From assembly GCA_964016985.1 (NCBI GenBank), contig OZ024827.1:53424684-53488683 (forward strand): a DNA stretch of 64,000 nt, given 5' to 3'. This stretch comes from Anodontia alba (lineage: Eukaryota > Mollusca > Bivalvia > Lucinida > Lucinidae). The position numbers were made by a program, and so were the translations under genes. Positions 60,380 through 64,000 of the stretch are shown piece after piece (the first letter of the stretch is position 1; each line of letters starts with the position of its first letter). The notes beneath the pieces were generated by a model, which was not told the origin of the DNA, did not search any database, and was given only the letters and a program-made list of their open reading frames with translations.

Positions 60380-61370
60380 AAAATCACTGATGACCCATGG
60401 ATTCTACAAACTATCACGGGTTATCGTATTGTCTTTGATGAGCAGCCATTTCAGCATAAAATACCAAATGAAATTCCCTTTAATAAAGAACAGTGGTCAA
60501 TTGTTGATCAATAGGTACAGGAATTGCTCAGGAAAGGAGCAATAGTTCCCTGTGAATCAGAACCAAGGGAATTTATTTCTACTCTTTTTATTGTCCCAAA
60601 GCCAAATGGAAAGTTTTGGCCTGTTATCAATCTGAGATATTTGAATGAATTTATTCATTATGATCATTTTAAACAGGAAACTTTCAGTATGAGTGTTAGA
60701 TTTGTTGCTGGAAGGTGATTTCATGAATTCAGTTGACCTTCAAGATGCTTATTTTTCTGTTTCCATTCATAAAGAGGATAAAAAATATTTGAAATTTTCA
60801 TGGAATGGTGTCCTGTATAAATTTGTTTGCATTTGTTTTGGAATTAAATCAGCACCATTTTTGTTTACCAAATTATTAAAACCATTGTATGCAAGGTTTA
60901 GACAACAAAAAATGCATTATTTTTATTATATTAATGATTCCTTGAATATGGACAAAGAAAAAGCTGTTTGTCAGAGTAATACAGAGACAATGTTAGAGTC
61001 TCTAGAATCCTTGGGTTATACAGTGAATTATAAGAAGTCGGTTTTGAATCCCAAGCAGAGAATTATATTTTTTGGATTTATTCTTGATTCTGTTCAGTTT
61101 AAAGTATTTCTACAGATGAGAAAGTTCAAAAGATAATAGCAAAAGCACAGTCTCTTCTTGAAACAGGGATGGTTGTAGTCAGAGAGGTAGCTTCTTTCAT
61201 GGCTTAATCATAAATGCTTTTTATGCAATCTTAGAAGCTCCATTGTATTACAGAAGTTTAGAAAGAGACAAAATTGCTGGTTTAGGTCAAAACAGTGATT
61301 TTGATAATATGGTCATTTTGTCAGTGAACAGTATACAGGAACTGAGGTGGTGGGAACAAAATGTTGCAAT
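60380..61370 (+). pseudogene. DIRS reverse transcriptase
   Basis: Starts DDPWILQTITGYRIVFD, then a TAG after WSIVDQ (about 60511), KGAIVPCESEPREFIS, LFIVPKPNGKFWPVINLRYL, a frameshift near 60690, GDFMNSVDLQDAYFSV (motif A), CFGIKSAPFLFTKL (motif B) and YYINDSL in place of the catalytic YxDDS. FFGFILDSVQFKV follows, then a second frame change near 61110 into REVASFMGLIINAFYAILE. The Asp-to-Asn in the YxDD box plus stops and shifts show it is inactive. Confidence 0.85.
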
Positions 61371-61789
61371 AAAAAATGGCAAGAGAATCAGACCTAAAAA
61401 AAGTACAAATGAGGTGTAGAACTGACGCAAGTTTAGAAGGTTGGGGTTCCATAGACAAGAACTCAGATTTGCATGCAAATGGTAGATGGAGTCTGCAGAA
61501 GTCAGAACATTCTATAAATTTTCTTGAGCTATTAGCAACATTTTATGCTTTGCAAGCTCTGTATTCAAATAAAAATAACGTGCACATGTGTGATAATGTG
61601 TCAGCTGTTAAGTGCGTTAATGACATGGGTGGCATGACTTCAAAATCTATGGATTCCTTAGCCAAAGATGTTTGGGCTTGGTGTCTGCATAGAGAAATTT
61701 TTTATTTCAGACGTACATATACCAGGAATTTACAATTCTGCTGATTTTTACTCTAGAAATTTTTCAGATTCCACAGAGTGGATGCTGAA
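61371..61789 (+). pseudogene. DIRS RNase H domain
   Basis: TDASLEGWGS (first catalytic Asp), GRWSLQKSEHSINFLELLA (Glu), HMCDNVSAVKCVNDMGG (Asp) and, after a frame change near 61700, the HIPGIYNSADFYSRN region with DSTEWMLK. The order and the NDMGGMTSKS stretch are typical of DIRS RNase H. The coding strand is cut inside a Lys codon by the element at 61790 and continues as KEIFQRLS at 63787-63813. Confidence 0.85.
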
Positions 61790-63786
61790 ACAAGAGGCCC
61801 ACGGGCCACGGATCGCTCACCTGAGTGACATAGCCACTGCAGATATGCAGATGTTATGCAACATTTTTCCAATCCTGTCATCGCAACTAATGCAAAGATC
61901 ATCATTTAAGCAGTTCTTTATTTTGAAGAAGAAGATATATGGCATGCCAGTCAATTGAGCGTGATCATTTGAACAAACTCTAAATGGCAGCCAGCTTGGA
62001 TTTACGATCGGCACGATTTTAGCTATTTTTGATCTACAAGTCACCCCAATGCTTCCTACCAAGTTTCGAGTCAACTGGCCTTTCAGTTCAGGAGAAGAGG
62101 CGAAAAATAGATTTTCAAGATGGCTGCCATGGCGGCCATCTTGGATATCCGATTGGCACGATTTTAGCTATTTTTGATCTACAAGTCACCCCAATGTCTC
62201 CTACAAAGTGTGGAGTCAATTGGCCTTTCGGTGCAGGAGAAGAAGCTAAATATAGATTTTCAAGATGGCGGCCATGGTGGCCATCTGGGATTTCTGATCA
62301 GAACGATTTTAGCTATATTTGATCTACAAGTCACCCCAATGTCTCCTACGAAGTTTGGAGTCAATTGGCCTTTCGGTGCAGGAGAAGAAGCTAAATATAG
62401 ATTTTCAAGATGGCGGCCATGGTGGCCATCTGGGATTTCTGATCAGAACGATTTTAGCTATATTTGATCTACAAGTCACCCTGATGCTTCCTACTAAGTT
62501 TCGAGTCAAGTGACTTTTGGGTTTAGGAGAAGAAGCGAAAAATAGATTTTCAAGATAGCTGCCATGGCGGCCATCTTGGATTTACGATCGGCATGATTTT
62601 AGCTATTTTTGATCTACAAGTCACCCAAATGCTTCCTACCAAGTTTCAAGTCAACTGGCCTTTCGGTTCAGGAGAAGAAGCGAAAAATAGATTTTCAAGA
62701 TGGCTGCCATGGCGCCCATCCTGGCTTTACGATCGGCATGATTTTAGCTATTTTTGATCTACAAGTCACCCCGATGCTTCCCACCAAGTTTGGAGTCAAC
62801 TGGCCTTTCGGTTCAGGAGAAGAAGCAAAAAATAGATTTTCAAGATGGCTGCCATGGCGGCCATCTTGGATTTCAGATAGGCACGATTTTAGTTATTTTT
62901 TATGTATAAGTCACCCCATTGCCTCCTACCAAGTTTGGAGTCAATTGGCTTTTGGGTTTAGGAGTAGAAGCGAAAAATAGATTTTCAAGATGGCGGCCAT
63001 CTTGGATTTCCGATCAGCACGATTTTAGCTATTTTTGATCTACAAGTCATCCTGATGCTTCCTAGCAAGTTTGGAGTCAATTGGCCTTTTGGTTCAGGAG
63101 AAGAAGCAAAAAATAGATTTTCAAGATGGCCGCCATGGTGGCCATCTTGGATTTCCGATCGGCACGATTTTAGCTACTTTTGATCTACAAGTCACCCTGA
63201 TGCTTCCTAGCAAGTTTGGAGTCAATTGGCCTTTCGGTTCAGGAGAAGAAGCGAAAAATAGATTTTCAAGATGGCGGCCATGGCGGCCATCTTGGATTTC
63301 CGATCGGCACAATTTTAGCTATTTTTTATCTACAAGTCACCCTGATGCTTCCTAGCAAGTTTGGAGTCAACTGGCCTTTCGGTTCAGGAGAAGAAGCGAA
63401 AAATAGATTTTCAAGATGGCGGCCATGGCGGCCATCTTGGATTTCCGATCGGCACGATTTTAGCTATTTTTTATCTACGAGTCACCCTGATGGTTCCTAG
63501 CAAGTTTGGAGTCAATTGGCCTTTCGGTTCAGGAGAAGAAGCGAAAAATAGATTTTCAAGCTGGCGGCCATGGCGGCCATCTTGGATTTCCGATCGGAAC
63601 GATTTTAGCTATTTTTGATCTACAAGTCAACCCGATGCTTCCTACCAAGTATCAAGTCAATTGGCCCAGGGGTGTAGGAGGAGTAGGCTTTTAAAGCAAT
63701 TGTTGACGCCGCACGACGGACGACGGATGACGGACATTGACTGACCACAATAGCTCACTATGAGCACTTCGTGCTCAGGTGAGCTA
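61790..63786. mobile_element. Family-1 element inside DIRS RNase H
   Basis: The left end is ACAAGAGGCCCACGGGCC; the right end is GAGCAC-TTC-GTGCTC within the outer stem, ending GAGCTA. Flanks ATGCTGAA and AAAAGAGATT join to Met-Leu-Lys-Lys-Glu-Ile in frame with no duplicated base. The array is homogeneous type A: the phrase GATTTTCAAG occurs at 63261, 63406 and 63551, exactly 145 bp apart. Confidence 0.92.
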
Positions 63787-64000
63787 AAAAGAGATTTTTC
63801 AGCGTTTGTCAGCAGGGGTCAGGTTACAGGGCGACTGGGGCAAAATAATCGCCCTTGAGGGCTCTAAGTTGCCCTGGGAAGCCCTGAGGGTGACAAAAAC
63901 TTCGTCCTCAATTTTTGCAACTTTTGAAAAAGCTAATACTTGTGCAAAACAAACTTTTTGTTAATAGGAGAAATCCAGTAAAAATTGAACAAACATGCAA
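63787..64000 (+). other. DIRS remnant then unknown sequence
   Basis: The first 27 bp or so continue the RNase H frame (KEIFQRLS). From about 63815 the sequence changes to CAGGGGTCAGGTTACAGGGC with several GCCCT/AGGGC repeats, perhaps the end of another element; it does not look like DIRS coding sequence. Confidence 0.4.

Larger units (their letters stand above)
54137..64000 (+). mobile_element. DIRS-like retrotransposon, decayed, with nested insertions
   Basis: Gag-like, reverse transcriptase and RNase H regions follow one another on the plus strand as in DIRS-type (tyrosine-recombinase) retrotransposons. The left edge is near 54137 and carries AAGCCTCCGGCTT, a small hairpin. Two family-1 elements cut it (55289-59847 and 61790-63786). 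No tyrosine recombinase is seen before the window ends, and the right end is outside or lost. Confidence 0.8.

Noticed and set aside
61817..63694. Overlapping reading frames of 60-120 codons across the type-A array
   Set aside because: They restart every 145 bp in a new frame because 145 is not a multiple of three. They are the same monomer read repeatedly, not a protein family.

Overview
This window looks like a repeat-dominated animal nuclear genome, most probably a bivalve mollusc. The case for an animal rests on spliced exons of a flavin-containing monooxygenase, LINE, DIRS, Tc1 and SINE elements, and no bacterial-style gene organisation. Bivalve is an inference from the kind of tandem-repeat-bearing non-autonomous elements that fill it. 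Two host loci are visible. One is the last two coding exons of an unrecognised plus-strand gene (10941-11186). The other is the first two coding exons of a minus-strand FMO-like gene (52515-52732 and 49266-49404), whose 3.1-kb intron is packed with mobile elements. Nearly everything else is mobile or tandemly repeated DNA.

The dominant component, here called family 1, is a set of at least 14 elements that begin ACAAGAGG and end GAGCTA. The left end carries a short hairpin (for example GGCCCATGGGCC) followed by the motif GCTCACCTGAG about 30 bp inside the end. The right end carries a hairpin whose outer strand is the inverse of that motif, CTCAGGTGAGC. Between them lie tandem arrays (145, 145, about 166, about 160, about 318 or about 490 bp units), then a GACGGACGGA-rich strip before the right hairpin. 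Five insertions can be checked against an empty site visible in the window (two in a retrotransposon reading frame, one in a SINE, two in other repeats). All five went in between A and A with no target duplication. Asymmetric inverted repeats, a terminal hairpin and TSD-free A/A (T/T) insertion match the non-autonomous rolling-circle (Helitron2/Helentron, HINE-like) type. No helicase is encoded here.

Layout: 1-867, start of a CAGGATGTCCAC terminal-inverted-repeat element. 868-8568, family-1 element split by two LINEs. 8735-10526, family-1 element with a 145-bp array. 10527-12168, host exons plus unique DNA. 12169-24611, stacked family-1 elements and a second copy of the CAGGATGTCCAC element holding two more. 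24612-37386, further arrays split by an 8-kb AT-rich island (25653-33705, carrying a SINE and a Tc1 element) and a hAT-like element. 37387-40650, other arrays. 40651-45741, family-1 element holding a SINE that itself holds a family-1 element. 45747-49024, a second family of similar design with a hAT insertion. 49025-52732, FMO locus. 52766-54136, two elements without right ends. 54137-64000, a decayed DIRS-like retrotransposon cut by two family-1 insertions, one itself hit by a third.

No autonomous element here is intact. The LINEs, the Tc1 transposase and the DIRS element all carry stops or frameshifts, so the window records old activity. The most interesting signals are the TSD-free insertions, covarying terminal hairpins, exact 145-bp periods in two unrelated arrays, a core sentence shared by otherwise different arrays, and recurrent matches to YY1, RFX X-box and nuclear-receptor half-site motifs in the monomers.
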